A stretch of DNA of 64,000 nt, from the NCBI RefSeq assembly GCF_008727875.1, contig NZ_VTWS01000011.1, positions 62,001 through 126,000 of the forward strand, read 5' to 3'. The stretch is from Larkinella humicola. GTDB taxonomy: Bacteria > Bacteroidota > Bacteroidia > Cytophagales > Spirosomataceae. A program made the translations under genes and the position numbers. The notes below the pieces were generated by a model, which was not told the DNA's origin, made no database searches, and saw only the letters and a program-made list of their open reading frames with translations. The first letter of the stretch is position 1; every line of letters starts with the position of its first letter. Positions 54,459 through 63,935 of this stretch are shown here, one piece after another.

Positions 54459-54923
54459 ATGATGCTTTCCGGCGATTTTACTTCCTACTTGGACTACTTC
54501 CGGCAGTGGGCTTCGGCCCACCCCGATCTGAAATTCTTCCTCTACGGCGGGGTCGAAAAGGGTATGGATTACGCCCGATCCTTTCCCGATTTCGATTACC
54601 CCCTGGCCTGGCTCGAACAGCCCATCATCCTGCCCGGCGACAACTTTGCCGCCAACCACATGGCCGTCTACAAAACCGGCCTGTCGGTGCTGGTGCAGGC
54701 CCCGCTCGACGACAACGACGCCCAGGTGGCCGCCTATGATGACTCGTTCCGGATCATGCTGGCCCTGGTGAAAAAACTACGGCTGGACAACCGCAGCAAA
54801 ACCATCCTCTGTGATCTCAACAGCATCCGGCTCGAAGCCGTCAGCCTGCTCTGGGTCGACTCGCATTACGGCTGGCGCATGGAACTGAATGTGGAAATGA
54901 ACCTCAACGAATTTCTGTACTGA
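54459..54923 (+). CDS. Phage tail-region protein, unknown
   Basis: A 154-residue soluble protein (MMLSGDFTSYLDYFRQWASA, FFLYGGVEKGMDYARSFPDF, YDDSFRIMLALVKKL, GWRMELNVEMNLNEFLY). No family recognised. ATG 54459 and 54462 are adjacent candidates. It is 4 bp upstream of the DUF5977 protein gene. A relic of its 5' end, including sequence upstream of the ATG, is at 38790. Confidence 0.65.
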   Translation: MMLSGDFTSYLDYFRQWASAHPDLKFFLYGGVEKGMDYARSFPDFDYPLAWLEQPIILPGDNFAANHMAVYKTGLSVLVQAPLDDNDAQVAAYDDSFRIMLALVKKLRLDNRSKTILCDLNSIRLEAVSLLWVDSHYGWRMELNVEMNLNEFLY

Positions 54924-54926
54924 CCT

Positions 54927-56960
54927 ATGGACGCCCTGGCCACCCTGACCCATTACCCGGTCCACCTGACCGGCAACCCCATCGTCGTCAACACCGAAGC
55001 CGCCGACCCGATCACCTATCCCGACCGCACCGGCTTGCGCTACGGACTGACCCTGATGACCCCGCCCTATTTTCTGGCCAACACCTTCGAGGAGCTCGAT
55101 ACACTTGTGGCCTCAGAAATCCCCCCCGAGGTGCTGGCCACCGGTTCGGTGTACAAAGGCGCGTATTTCGATATTGCCCGGCACCTGGATTCGCTCTTGA
55201 TCCGCACCCCGCCCACCTTCCGGCAACCCACCATCGGGATCTGTGAGAGCCTGACGACGCCCTACTACGTGCGCCGGATTCGCACCCACGACGATGCGCT
55301 GATCGACCAGGTCGATTCGCCGGTGGCCTATGCCATCAAAGCCGGGGTGGCCGAGCGGGATTACGCAGCTTACCACGATTTCTTTTTCACCGAGTACATC
55401 GGCAAAGGCAAACGGTTTCTGACTTGGGCTGCCAACGCCCGCACCGTCCACGCCGATCAGCCCGAATACCTCTACCTGCTGACCCACTTTTCACCCCTGC
55501 CCACCAGCCTCAAGCTGATCAGTCAGGTTTATTACACCGATGGCACCTCGGAGCGACTCGTGGCCAATCAGCTCACGACGGTGTACCCCTACAAAGTCTA
55601 CTGCTTTCCGGTAGGACCCCAAGCCCTGGAGCTGACCAGTCGCCCCAAACCGGTGAGTCCTTACGAAGTCTGGGTCAGCAACCAGGACGACGAGCGGCTC
55701 ACCGAAATCCGCTGGTACCGGCTGGAAACCCAGTACCGCCGAACTGTGCGGTTTCTGCTGTTCGCCAACAGCCTGGGCGGATTCGATACGCTTTACTGCA
55801 CCGGTAAAGGCGTCGAGCAGGTCAGGTACGTGCGCCAGATCACCGAACGCTTTACCGGCTATGATTACCGACCCGAATTCTCCGAAAAGGAAATCAACGA
55901 GGTCACCGGTGAACGGGAACTGACTGTCTCAACCGGCTGGCTGAGCAAAGCCCAGGGCGACTATTTGCAGGAGCTGGCCCTATCACCCGAAATCTACCTG
56001 GTCACCGATCGGGCCTACCTGCCGGTGATCCCGGTCACCGACAGTTTGAAAACCGCTGATGACGACGAGACGCTGCTGGGCCGCAACTTTGTGTTCCGCT
56101 ACACCAATCCGGAACAGCACTACAGCCGCCTGCCCTCGCCCGACCACCTGCCGAAGCGCCCCACTGGCTGGCGACCCAAAGCCATTACCTGTTTGCTGGA
56201 TGCCAACGGCAAACGCACCGGCATGAAAGCCGCCGTCTTGCTGGAGAAGTATTACGTGGATGACAACACCCGCGTACCGGAAGCTCCCATCAAATCCAAC
56301 GTGCCCGGCACGGAAGGCTACTTGCCCCCCGTCCCCAGCGCCGACTGTCTGGCGTCGCCCTTTCTGAGCGCGGCCATCAGCCGGTCGGGCACCTTTCAAC
56401 GGAGCAACTGTGGTGCCGATCAGGTGGGTGGTCCCGCGCTGATCACCGTTCCCGCCGGTTTGTTTGGTTCCGAGGTCAGCCAGGCCGATGCCGACAGCAA
56501 GGCGGAAGCGGAGTTTACCCGGCTCATCACCCAAAGCTACGCCGATCAGTATGGCTCCTGCACGACGGCTCCGAAGCTGTACGCCTGGGACGTTCCCGCC
56601 GGTCACTGGCATTACCGTTCGGGCAGCCCCCAGCAGATGCAGGTGTATTTCGGCTCGCAGCCCTGGGGCAATAGCTGGACAGAGCAGGGCCAAACCGGCC
56701 CGTACGTTTTCCCGCAAAATGCCAACGATCTGAATTTCCCGGTGCAGGGCGATCTCTACTGGTGGTTCCTGATGCTTACCGGCAAAGCGGGCCAAACCTA
56801 CCGCATCGAAGTATTTTCAAATGGAACACTTGTCATCGACCGGTCGGTGGTGCTCAACCACGAAGGGGGCGAACACCTCTGGCTGTTCGGTACAGACGGC
56901 GTAAGCTTCTACAACCCGCTCAGCGGGTCGAAGGTGTACGTTAAAATGACGGAGCAATGA
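54927..56960 (+). CDS. Phage tail-region protein with a DUF5977 domain
   Basis: A 677-residue protein without signal peptide. The first ~400 residues are beta-rich with several Tyr/Trp strands. Residues about 475-545 match DUF5977: FLSAAISRSGTFQRSNCGAD, VPAGLFGSEVSQADADSKAE and SYADQYGSC. The C-terminal ~110 residues form a beta-sandwich-like domain (YRIEVFSNGTLVIDRSVVLN). DUF5977 occurs in surface and phage-encoded proteins of Bacteroidota, so a tail-tip or receptor-binding function is plausible but not shown. Its stop overlaps the next start. Confidence 0.7.
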   Translation: MDALATLTHYPVHLTGNPIVVNTEAADPITYPDRTGLRYGLTLMTPPYFLANTFEELDTLVASEIPPEVLATGSVYKGAYFDIARHLDSLLIRTPPTFRQPTIGICESLTTPYYVRRIRTHDDALIDQVDSPVAYAIKAGVAERDYAAYHDFFFTEYIGKGKRFLTWAANARTVHADQPEYLYLLTHFSPLPTSLKLISQVYYTDGTSERLVANQLTTVYPYKVYCFPVGPQALELTSRPKPVSPYEVWVSNQDDERLTEIRWYRLETQYRRTVRFLLFANSLGGFDTLYCTGKGVEQVRYVRQITERFTGYDYRPEFSEKEINEVTGERELTVSTGWLSKAQGDYLQELALSPEIYLVTDRAYLPVIPVTDSLKTADDDETLLGRNFVFRYTNPEQHYSRLPSPDHLPKRPTGWRPKAITCLLDANGKRTGMKAAVLLEKYYVDDNTRVPEAPIKSNVPGTEGYLPPVPSADCLASPFLSAAISRSGTFQRSNCGADQVGGPALITVPAGLFGSEVSQADADSKAEAEFTRLITQSYADQYGSCTTAPKLYAWDVPAGHWHYRSGSPQQMQVYFGSQPWGNSWTEQGQTGPYVFPQNANDLNFPVQGDLYWWFLMLTGKAGQTYRIEVFSNGTLVIDRSVVLNHEGGEHLWLFGTDGVSFYNPLSGSKVYVKMTEQ

Positions 56961-57505
56961 GCGACGATCTGGATTTACTCGATGAGCTGGCCGATCTGGC
57001 GCAGGAAATCGTGCACGACGGCGTGGTGATGTTCCAGCGGGCCATTGAAGAAAAAGGGTTGGTACTGACCGAAGAGCTGCTCCAGCAGTTCCAGGCCACC
57101 GTCAGCCGCTCGGCGTTGCAGTTGGTGGCAGAAATCTCCTTCCATGAATACGGCCGCTTCAAGGATATGTCCCAGGTGCGCTACGGCGACAAGTTGCCGC
57201 CCCTCGATGCGCTCGAGTCTTTTGTGAAAACCGTGGGGCTGGGGCAATTCGGGCGGGTGCCGGGCTACCGGGGCCGCTCGGTGAGCAGCATCAACGAAGC
57301 CGCCCGCCGGATTGCGGCCGCCATCCTATTCACCCGCCGGAAAGTGCCGGTAGTTAAAAAACAGTACAGCGGCACCTGGTACAACAGCACCAAGATGCGG
57401 CTGATCAACTCGGCCCGCTACCGGCTGCGGGTTCGGACGGCGGAAGTGGTTAATGGGTGGTATACCAGGTTACTGGAACGGGCGGGCGAGAATCAGGTTA
57501 ATTAA
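56957..57505 (+). CDS. Phage tail-region protein, unknown
   Basis: A 182-residue helical, basic protein: acidic N-terminus MSDDLDLLDELADLAQEIVH, then RSALQLVAEISFHEYGRFKD, and SINEAARRIAAAILFTRRKV with the Tyr/Arg-rich end (YNSTKMRLINSARYRLRVRT). The size and charge suit a tail-completion or connector protein, but no family is recognised. It shares ATGA with the preceding gene and overlaps the convergent kinase gene by 8 bp. Its 3' half is present as a relic at about 38890-39114. Confidence 0.65.
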   Translation: MSDDLDLLDELADLAQEIVHDGVVMFQRAIEEKGLVLTEELLQQFQATVSRSALQLVAEISFHEYGRFKDMSQVRYGDKLPPLDALESFVKTVGLGQFGRVPGYRGRSVSSINEAARRIAAAILFTRRKVPVVKKQYSGTWYNSTKMRLINSARYRLRVRTAEVVNGWYTRLLERAGENQVN

Positions 57506-59129
57506 GGTTCAGAGAATCTACAGGGCTATTTGGTAAAACAATCGTAAAGGTTGTTCCCAGCCCTTCATCACTTTGTACACTTAGGGTACCCCCGTGAAGT
57601 TCTACAAACTGACGGGCGATGACAAGCCCCAAGCCGGTTCCCTGAATAGAGGTGGTATTACCAGCTCGAAAAAAGGGTTGGAACAAGGATGAAAGATCAC
57701 TGGCGGGAATGCCGATACCCGTATCGATCACCTGAATCATAACCGTTTCGGACGTAAAGCGTAATACCAGTTGCGGGTTGTCCGGAGCGAATTTAAAAGC
57801 ATTGGATAGCAGGTTGACCAGGACATGACTCATCAGTTTTTCATCCAGGAAAGTGTTAGATGGTTCCCCTTCCACCGAAAAATCGACTACCCGGCCATCA
57901 ACTCGGTTACTAAAATACCGGTCAATAATGTGTTGGCATACCATTACGGCATCGGTCCAACGCGGATGAAACGCAATTTTTCCCGCTTCAACGGTTCCCA
58001 TAGTCAGCAGATCCGTCATCAACTCGTTTAAATGCCCAATCTGTTTAGCAATAACCCCTGTGTATTTTACGATGGCGGGCGTAGCAATATCCGGGGGTTT
58101 GACTAGATACAGTTTGATCAAATCCGTACTACTCTGGATGACAGTCAGGGGCGTGCGAAACTCATGAGAAGCGATGGAGACAAACCGGGATTTGAGTTGG
58201 TTAAGCTCCTGTTCCCGCTGCAAGGATTGTTGCAGGATGAGTTCATTTTCTTTTTGAGAAGTCACCTCGGCAGCCAAAATCATCACCCCGATGATGGTGT
58301 CGGATTCATCACGAAGAGGTGTATACGTATAGTTAAAATAAGCCTCCTGAAACGTTCCGTTCCGCTTTATCCGAACCCGCTCACCCGAGCCGAAGTAGGG
58401 CACTCCGGTGTCGTAAACCGTCTCCAGTAGTTCGATAAACCCCTGCCCTTTGAGCTCGGGCTGAAATTGAATCAATTCCATACCAACAACGGAGAAACGT
58501 TCCTGCCAGATTTCGTGCATGGCTTCATTCACCACATTAATGACCATATTCCGACCACTCAAAAGAGCAATTCCCAGAGGAGCCTGTTCAAAAAGGGTAC
58601 GGAAGCGTTCTTCACTTTGCCGTATTTTTTGTTGAGCAATTACCAATTGCGTGGTTTCCTGGCAAACGACCAAAATTCCACCGATTTGGCTAGAATCCGT
58701 CAAAACGGGACTGTAACCAAACGTCCAATAAACATTCTCAATTTGACCATTTCGGTAAATAGGAAGGAGTTGGTTTTCACTCCTGGTAGATTCCCCACCG
58801 GCAAGCACCTGATCGATCAGGGGCTTTATGACCGGCCAGATCTCAGGCCAGCAATCCTGACCCCGCTGGCCCAACGCCCCCGGATGTTTCCCCAGATTGC
58901 CTAAGCTAGGCCGGAAAGCGTCGTTATAGAACTGAATCAACTCGTCACCCCAATACAGTACCATGGGAAACTTGGATGAAAGGAGTAGTGATACCGTGGT
59001 AAGCAGACTTTGGGGCCACACATCGGGATTGCCCAATGGGGAATTTTCCCAATCAAAAGCGCGAGTTAGAGCACCCATTTCTCCCCCACCACTCAGGAAA
59101 TTGACCGATCGTGTGCGATTTTCCGACAT
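57498..59129 (-). CDS. PAS-domain sensor histidine kinase inside the prophage
   Basis: A 543-residue cytoplasmic kinase with no membrane helix. Two PAS domains are seen: about 25-160 (SKFPMVLYWGDELIQFYNDA) and 170-290 (RFRTLFEQAPLGIALLSGRN). HisKA follows with the phospho-acceptor in IASHEFRTPLTVI (about residue 318). The ATPase domain has NLLSNAFKFAP, IDTGIGIPASDL and GTGLGLVIARQF. No response regulator is adjacent. It opposes the phage genes and ends 8 bp inside the 3' end of one, so it is cargo fitted tightly into the tail module. Confidence 0.92.
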   Translation of the reverse strand: MSENRTRSVNFLSGGGEMGALTRAFDWENSPLGNPDVWPQSLLTTVSLLLSSKFPMVLYWGDELIQFYNDAFRPSLGNLGKHPGALGQRGQDCWPEIWPVIKPLIDQVLAGGESTRSENQLLPIYRNGQIENVYWTFGYSPVLTDSSQIGGILVVCQETTQLVIAQQKIRQSEERFRTLFEQAPLGIALLSGRNMVINVVNEAMHEIWQERFSVVGMELIQFQPELKGQGFIELLETVYDTGVPYFGSGERVRIKRNGTFQEAYFNYTYTPLRDESDTIIGVMILAAEVTSQKENELILQQSLQREQELNQLKSRFVSIASHEFRTPLTVIQSSTDLIKLYLVKPPDIATPAIVKYTGVIAKQIGHLNELMTDLLTMGTVEAGKIAFHPRWTDAVMVCQHIIDRYFSNRVDGRVVDFSVEGEPSNTFLDEKLMSHVLVNLLSNAFKFAPDNPQLVLRFTSETVMIQVIDTGIGIPASDLSSLFQPFFRAGNTTSIQGTGLGLVIARQFVELHGGTLSVQSDEGLGTTFTIVLPNSPVDSLNLN

Positions 59130-59711
59130 AAGTTCAAACTAAAAAAGATTTAATTAGCCTATGAACTGGGCATAGCGTGCAGTGAGGATCAAACTGGATG
59201 AGGCTTGGTGCAGATAAATTTACTTCTTTAATTTGATTAATACACCCCTTATTTTACCGCTTTTTAACGACTGATCGATGTGAATGGACATGGATCGGGG
59301 GTTTAAACTATCCACTCTGGTTAAAGTTTGGTTTGGTAGACCAAATCGAAAATCCCTTTATAACCAATGGGGCACTTGGTTATACGTACTTTCTGAAATC
59401 ATAATTATCCTTACCTCTGTAATTTCGGAGTGAATACCCTTTTGCTCGGGTCTATTTAATCATGACCCGCCTGGGTAAAGGATTTTAAATTTTACATAAT
59501 TTTTGAGTCGTCCCGAAAATATCGACATAGGCGTGCTTTAGGTTTCCGAATTCAAACTGGCAATTACAGGCTCGCTTGGCTTCAAGTCGGCATAAAAAAC
59601 TAATGTTTTTATGCCGACTTGAAGGACTTAATTTAATTTCCAGTCTTAAGCCGTCCTGTTTCCACTCAGGGCGGCTTTTCAATTTGGTGGCCAGTCCACT
59701 ACTGCCACCCC
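59130..59711. other. Gene-free spacer before the tape-measure gene
   Basis: No gene is seen except the hairpin at 59580-59624. The right part near 59640-59711 again has the composition of the phage genes. Confidence 0.45.
59580..59624 (+). repeat. Perfect 19-bp hairpin before the tape-measure gene
   Basis: CTTCAAGTCGGCATAAAAA (59580-59598) pairs exactly with 59606-59624 around a 7-nt loop. The stem has A and T runs on both sides. It lies 87 bp before the tape-measure ATG and could be a terminator for either direction or the end of an inserted segment. Confidence 0.7.
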
Positions 59712-62700
59712 ATGAATCAGGTTGAAGAGAGTAAAATCAAGCTCATCATCGACGGCGAGGATGCCGAGCGGAGCCTGGCCGGACTGCGCCAGGAAGCCCG
59801 CGAAATCACCGCCGAAATGCGCCGGATGAAGGAAGCCGGGGAAGAAAACACCGGCGCCTACCCCCAACTCGCCGAGCAGAAAAAGCAGCTCAACGTCGAG
59901 ACCCGCGAATACCCCCAGAATCTGGACCTCGAAAACGCGTCGATCAACGAACTCCGGGCCCGCAAGCGCCTGCTCATTGGCGAGCTAAAAGACCTCAAAG
60001 TCAACTCCGATGACTGGCTGGACAAACTGAAGGAGGTCGCCGATGTCGATCAGCGGCTCGACGCCGTCAACGCCGAAATGCGCGCCCTCAAAGACCACAC
60101 CGACGACAACGTTTTGGTCTGGAGCCGCCTGAAAGAAACGTTTCTGGGTACTTTCGCGGCTTTTGCCCTGGACGACATCATTCAGGAGGTCGTTCAGTTT
60201 GGCCGCGAGTCGATCCAGGCGGCCGCCGAAACCTCGGATGCCTTCGCCGATATCGCCAAAAGCACCCAGATGACCACCGACGAAGTCGCGGCCCTGGATG
60301 CCCAGATCCGGCAGATCGACACCCGCACCGCCCAGGCTGAGCTGCTGGAGATTGCCAAAGTCGGCGGGCAAATCAATATTGCCAAAGACGAGATGCTGGG
60401 CTTCGTGCGGGCCACCGACCAGGCCGTGGTGGCCCTGGGCGATGAATTTTCCGGCGGGGTCGAAGAAGTCACGTCCAAGCTGGGAACGATGAAAAATCTC
60501 TTTCAGGAAACCAAAGAGATGGATGCCGGAACGGCTATTTCCAAAATCGGTTCGGCCCTTAATGAACTTGGCTCAGCGGGTACCGCTACCGCCCCGGTGG
60601 TCGCTGATTTCACCACTCGAATGGGGCAACTCGGCGATCTGTCGCCCCAGATCAGCCAGACGCTGGGATTAGGGGCCGCCTTTCAGGAACTGGGTCTGAG
60701 TGCCGAAATCTCCGCCGGTGGTCTATCCAACATCCTGCTGACGGCCGCCCAGGACACGGCCACCTTCGCCCGCCAGCTCGGTCTCACGGAAGGTGTGATG
60801 AAAAAGCTCATCAACACCAACCCCAACGAGTTTCTGTTGAAACTGGCCGAAAGTCTCCGGGGTTTACCCGCCGATCAGGTCGCCAAACAGTTGTCCGATC
60901 TGGGCATCAAATCGCAGGAAGCCACCAAAGTCATGTCGCTGCTGAAAGACCAGACCCAACTGGTGCGCGACAATCAACTGCTGGCCAACACGGCGATGAA
61001 GGACGGCACGTCTCTGACCAAAGAGTTTGAAATCAAGAACCAGACGGCGGCCGCCCAACTCGCCAAATTCGGCAAGGAAGTGCAATCGGCCTCGGTCGAT
61101 CTGGGCAATAAACTCCTACCGGCGGTGCTCAAAGGGGGTGAACTGGCCCTGACCTTTGGCAAAGCCATCGGAGCCTTACCCGGTTTTTTGAACGAAAACA
61201 AAGTCTCGATCGGTTTGCTGGCTGCGGACCTGATTACCTTCAACGCCCAGGCCATTCTGGCCGAAGCCAACTCCCTGCGCCTGGCAGCCGCCGAGAAAAT
61301 CCGCACCATCGCCACCGAAGGAGCCGCCATCGCCCAGCGGCTGTTGAACGTGGCGATGTCGGCTAACCCCATCGGGGCCGTCATCGCCATTCTGCTCACG
61401 CTGGGGGCGGCCCTGGTGGCGGCTTACCAGCACAGCGAAACCTTCCGGGCGAGCGTCAACGGACTCTGGCAGGCGATGAAAACCGCGGCTGACGTCGCCA
61501 TCCAGTTTGTCAAAGCCTTTGTCACGATGGACATCAAGGGCATGGCCGACGCCATGCTCAACAGCGGCAAACGGGTGGCCGATGCCTTCAGTACCACCTA
61601 CCAGGCCACCCTCAAAGCGGGTCACGCCAAAACCGAAGCCGATCACCAGACCCACGTCGACAAAAAAGCCACGGCCTCCAAAACCGGGGCCGAGAAAGCC
61701 GCTAAAGATGCCCAACTCGCCAACCAAACGGGTCTCACCCAGATCACGCTGGACAATGCCGGTTTTCTTTCCGAGGATGCCAAAAAGCGCCAGGAGCACG
61801 AAAGGCAGCGGGCCGAAGAAAAGAAAAAGGCCAATCAGGACGCCATCGATGCGGCCCGCAAAGCCACGATCGAAGCCATCGCCGATGAAAAGGAGCGCAA
61901 AATCGCCCAGCTTCGTTTCGAAACCGATCAGGAAAAACAGCGTATCTGGGAAAGTGAAGCCGACCACAAATTGAAGCTGACGCAGTTTGCGGCCGCCGAA
62001 AGTGCCTACGAAACCTGCAAAGCCCAAATTGAAAAAGAGTACCGGGATAAAAAAGAGAAAGAGGATCGCGAAGCCGCCGAGAAACAGCAGAAACTGCTCA
62101 TCAGTCTGATCGCCGATGAACACGAGCGGAAACTGGCCGAGCTGACCTTCCAGGCCACCCAGGCCCGGGCCGAAGTCGAACTTACCATCACCGATGGAAA
62201 AAAGAGGGCCGACGCGCTCGACCAGATTAACAAGAAACTGTCGGCGGATATTCAGAAAGAAAACGAGGACCACCGCCAGCAGGAGCTGAAACGTAACCAG
62301 GAGAAGCGCGACAAGGAACTGGCCGCCGAAAAACAACTGTTCGATCTGCAGTTTCAGGCCGCCGTTGCCAATGCCGAGCTGTACCTGAATCTGGCCAAGA
62401 ATAACGCCCAGGCCATCTACGACGCCAAAAAACAGCGGCTCGATGCCGAATACCAGTACAACCGTCAGAAGCTGCAGAACGAAGCCGCCGAAGAAAAGGC
62501 CAAGAACGCCGAGCTGATCGCCGATCACGACAAACTTGCGGCCGCCGACAAAGCCATCGACGACCGGCTGAAAGCCCAGCTTACGGCCAACGACCAGAAG
62601 TACGAAGCCGACAAAACGACGCTGACCCAGGAACGCACCGCCCAGCGGCTGGCCAACCAGCAGCAGTTTTTCAATGCGGTGGATGGCCTGATGAAAGGCG

Positions 62701-63935
62701 ACTATACGTCGTTCATGACCCTTTTGAATCAGAAACTCGCCAACGAGCAGGCCAGGAACCAGAAAGCCCTGCAGGACTTCACCGCCAAAGGCCAGGAAAC
62801 CCTGCAGGTGGCCGGCCAGGCCGTGGCGTCTCTCCAGCAGCTCAACCAGAAATACCTCGACAGCCAGCTCAAAAAGATCGAGAAAGAGAAGGAATCCCAG
62901 CTCAAATCGTGGAAGGACCAGTACGACAAAGGCAAGATCTCCAAGGAGCAGTACGAGAAAACCATTGCCAAGATCAACGCCGATGCGGCTGAGAAAGAGA
63001 AGAACGAAAAGGTCAAAGCCTGGAAACGGGATCAGGCCATGCAGATTGCCATGGCGCTGATCAATGCCGCGATGGCGGCTCTCAAATCGCTGGCGACGAT
63101 GGGTTTCCCGCTGGGGCTGATCGGTGTGGCGGCCCCGGCGGCTATGGGGGCTATCCAGATCGGGATCATCAAATCCCAGAAACCGCCTTCCTTCGCCCAG
63201 GGTGGCTATTTACGCAACGGCGGGGTGCCGAACGGACCCGGCCACGGAAGTGCCTACGGCCAATCGGGCATTGCGCTGGTCCGGCGCGATTCGGGTCAGG
63301 AGGTCGGCGAAATGGAAGGGGGTGAACCCATCATGATTCTGTCACGTAACACCTACCGCAACAACCGGCCCATCATCGACAAACTGCTCAACTCCTCGCT
63401 GCACCGCAACGGCGCACCCATCATGGCCCGAAACGGTGCCTTGTATACCGATGGCGGAGATTACCGCTCCTACCTGGAGCCGCTACAAGGCGGGCGTAAG
63501 TATCTGTTTGGGTCGAAAAAAGCCAAGAAAGCCGCCAAAGAAGCCGAAGAAGAGGCCAAACGAATGGCGGCCGAAGCCGAAGCGGAAAGTGCCAGCTATG
63601 ATACGGGCGGTTACGATGCAGGGGACTACGGTGATTACGGCGGAGGTGGCGATTTGGAAGGCGTCGATGGCGATGCGGCCGGAGCGGTCTCGATGACCAA
63701 CGCCGAGATTGGCAAGTCCCAGCAGATGATGACGGCCATCGCCCAAAACACGGAAGAAACCGTCGAGATGCTGTCATCCACCAACGCCACCCTGGTCGGT
63801 CTTGCCAACCAGTTGAGCACGGCCAACGGCTACCTCGACCGCATTGCCGCCAAAGAACTCAGCGTCAGCGTGCACAACGTGGTCAACGTCATGAATGCCA
63901 TCAACGTAGTCAATAACGACAGCAACCTGAAATAA
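59712..63935 (+). CDS. Phage tail tape-measure protein
   Basis: A 1407-residue protein that would set tail length. An N-terminal coiled coil (residues 1-130) precedes a tape-measure core (about 140-420: QAAAETSDAFADIAKSTQMT, TTDEVAALDAQIRQI, GQLGDLSPQISQTLGLGAAF). Hydrophobic helices follow near 500-590 (VAMSANPIGAVIAILLTLGA), a very long charged coiled coil 640-1090, and further hydrophobic stretches about 1110-1150 (MAALKSLATMGFPLGLIGVA). The C-terminal ~200 residues are Gly-rich with GGYLRNGGVPNGPGHG. The length suggests a siphovirus- or tailocin-like tail. ATG 59712 has no competing start. Confidence 0.9.
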   Translation: MNQVEESKIKLIIDGEDAERSLAGLRQEAREITAEMRRMKEAGEENTGAYPQLAEQKKQLNVETREYPQNLDLENASINELRARKRLLIGELKDLKVNSDDWLDKLKEVADVDQRLDAVNAEMRALKDHTDDNVLVWSRLKETFLGTFAAFALDDIIQEVVQFGRESIQAAAETSDAFADIAKSTQMTTDEVAALDAQIRQIDTRTAQAELLEIAKVGGQINIAKDEMLGFVRATDQAVVALGDEFSGGVEEVTSKLGTMKNLFQETKEMDAGTAISKIGSALNELGSAGTATAPVVADFTTRMGQLGDLSPQISQTLGLGAAFQELGLSAEISAGGLSNILLTAAQDTATFARQLGLTEGVMKKLINTNPNEFLLKLAESLRGLPADQVAKQLSDLGIKSQEATKVMSLLKDQTQLVRDNQLLANTAMKDGTSLTKEFEIKNQTAAAQLAKFGKEVQSASVDLGNKLLPAVLKGGELALTFGKAIGALPGFLNENKVSIGLLAADLITFNAQAILAEANSLRLAAAEKIRTIATEGAAIAQRLLNVAMSANPIGAVIAILLTLGAALVAAYQHSETFRASVNGLWQAMKTAADVAIQFVKAFVTMDIKGMADAMLNSGKRVADAFSTTYQATLKAGHAKTEADHQTHVDKKATASKTGAEKAAKDAQLANQTGLTQITLDNAGFLSEDAKKRQEHERQRAEEKKKANQDAIDAARKATIEAIADEKERKIAQLRFETDQEKQRIWESEADHKLKLTQFAAAESAYETCKAQIEKEYRDKKEKEDREAAEKQQKLLISLIADEHERKLAELTFQATQARAEVELTITDGKKRADALDQINKKLSADIQKENEDHRQQELKRNQEKRDKELAAEKQLFDLQFQAAVANAELYLNLAKNNAQAIYDAKKQRLDAEYQYNRQKLQNEAAEEKAKNAELIADHDKLAAADKAIDDRLKAQLTANDQKYEADKTTLTQERTAQRLANQQQFFNAVDGLMKGDYTSFMTLLNQKLANEQARNQKALQDFTAKGQETLQVAGQAVASLQQLNQKYLDSQLKKIEKEKESQLKSWKDQYDKGKISKEQYEKTIAKINADAAEKEKNEKVKAWKRDQAMQIAMALINAAMAALKSLATMGFPLGLIGVAAPAAMGAIQIGIIKSQKPPSFAQGGYLRNGGVPNGPGHGSAYGQSGIALVRRDSGQEVGEMEGGEPIMILSRNTYRNNRPIIDKLLNSSLHRNGAPIMARNGALYTDGGDYRSYLEPLQGGRKYLFGSKKAKKAAKEAEEEAKRMAAEAEAESASYDTGGYDAGDYGDYGGGGDLEGVDGDAAGAVSMTNAEIGKSQQMMTAIAQNTEETVEMLSSTNATLVGLANQLSTANGYLDRIAAKELSVSVHNVVNVMNAINVVNNDSNLK

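Noticed and set aside
61176-62528. 450-residue reverse open frame in the tape-measure gene
   Set aside because: It arises from the GC-rich third positions of the coiled-coil region; composition is low-complexity and no motif is present.
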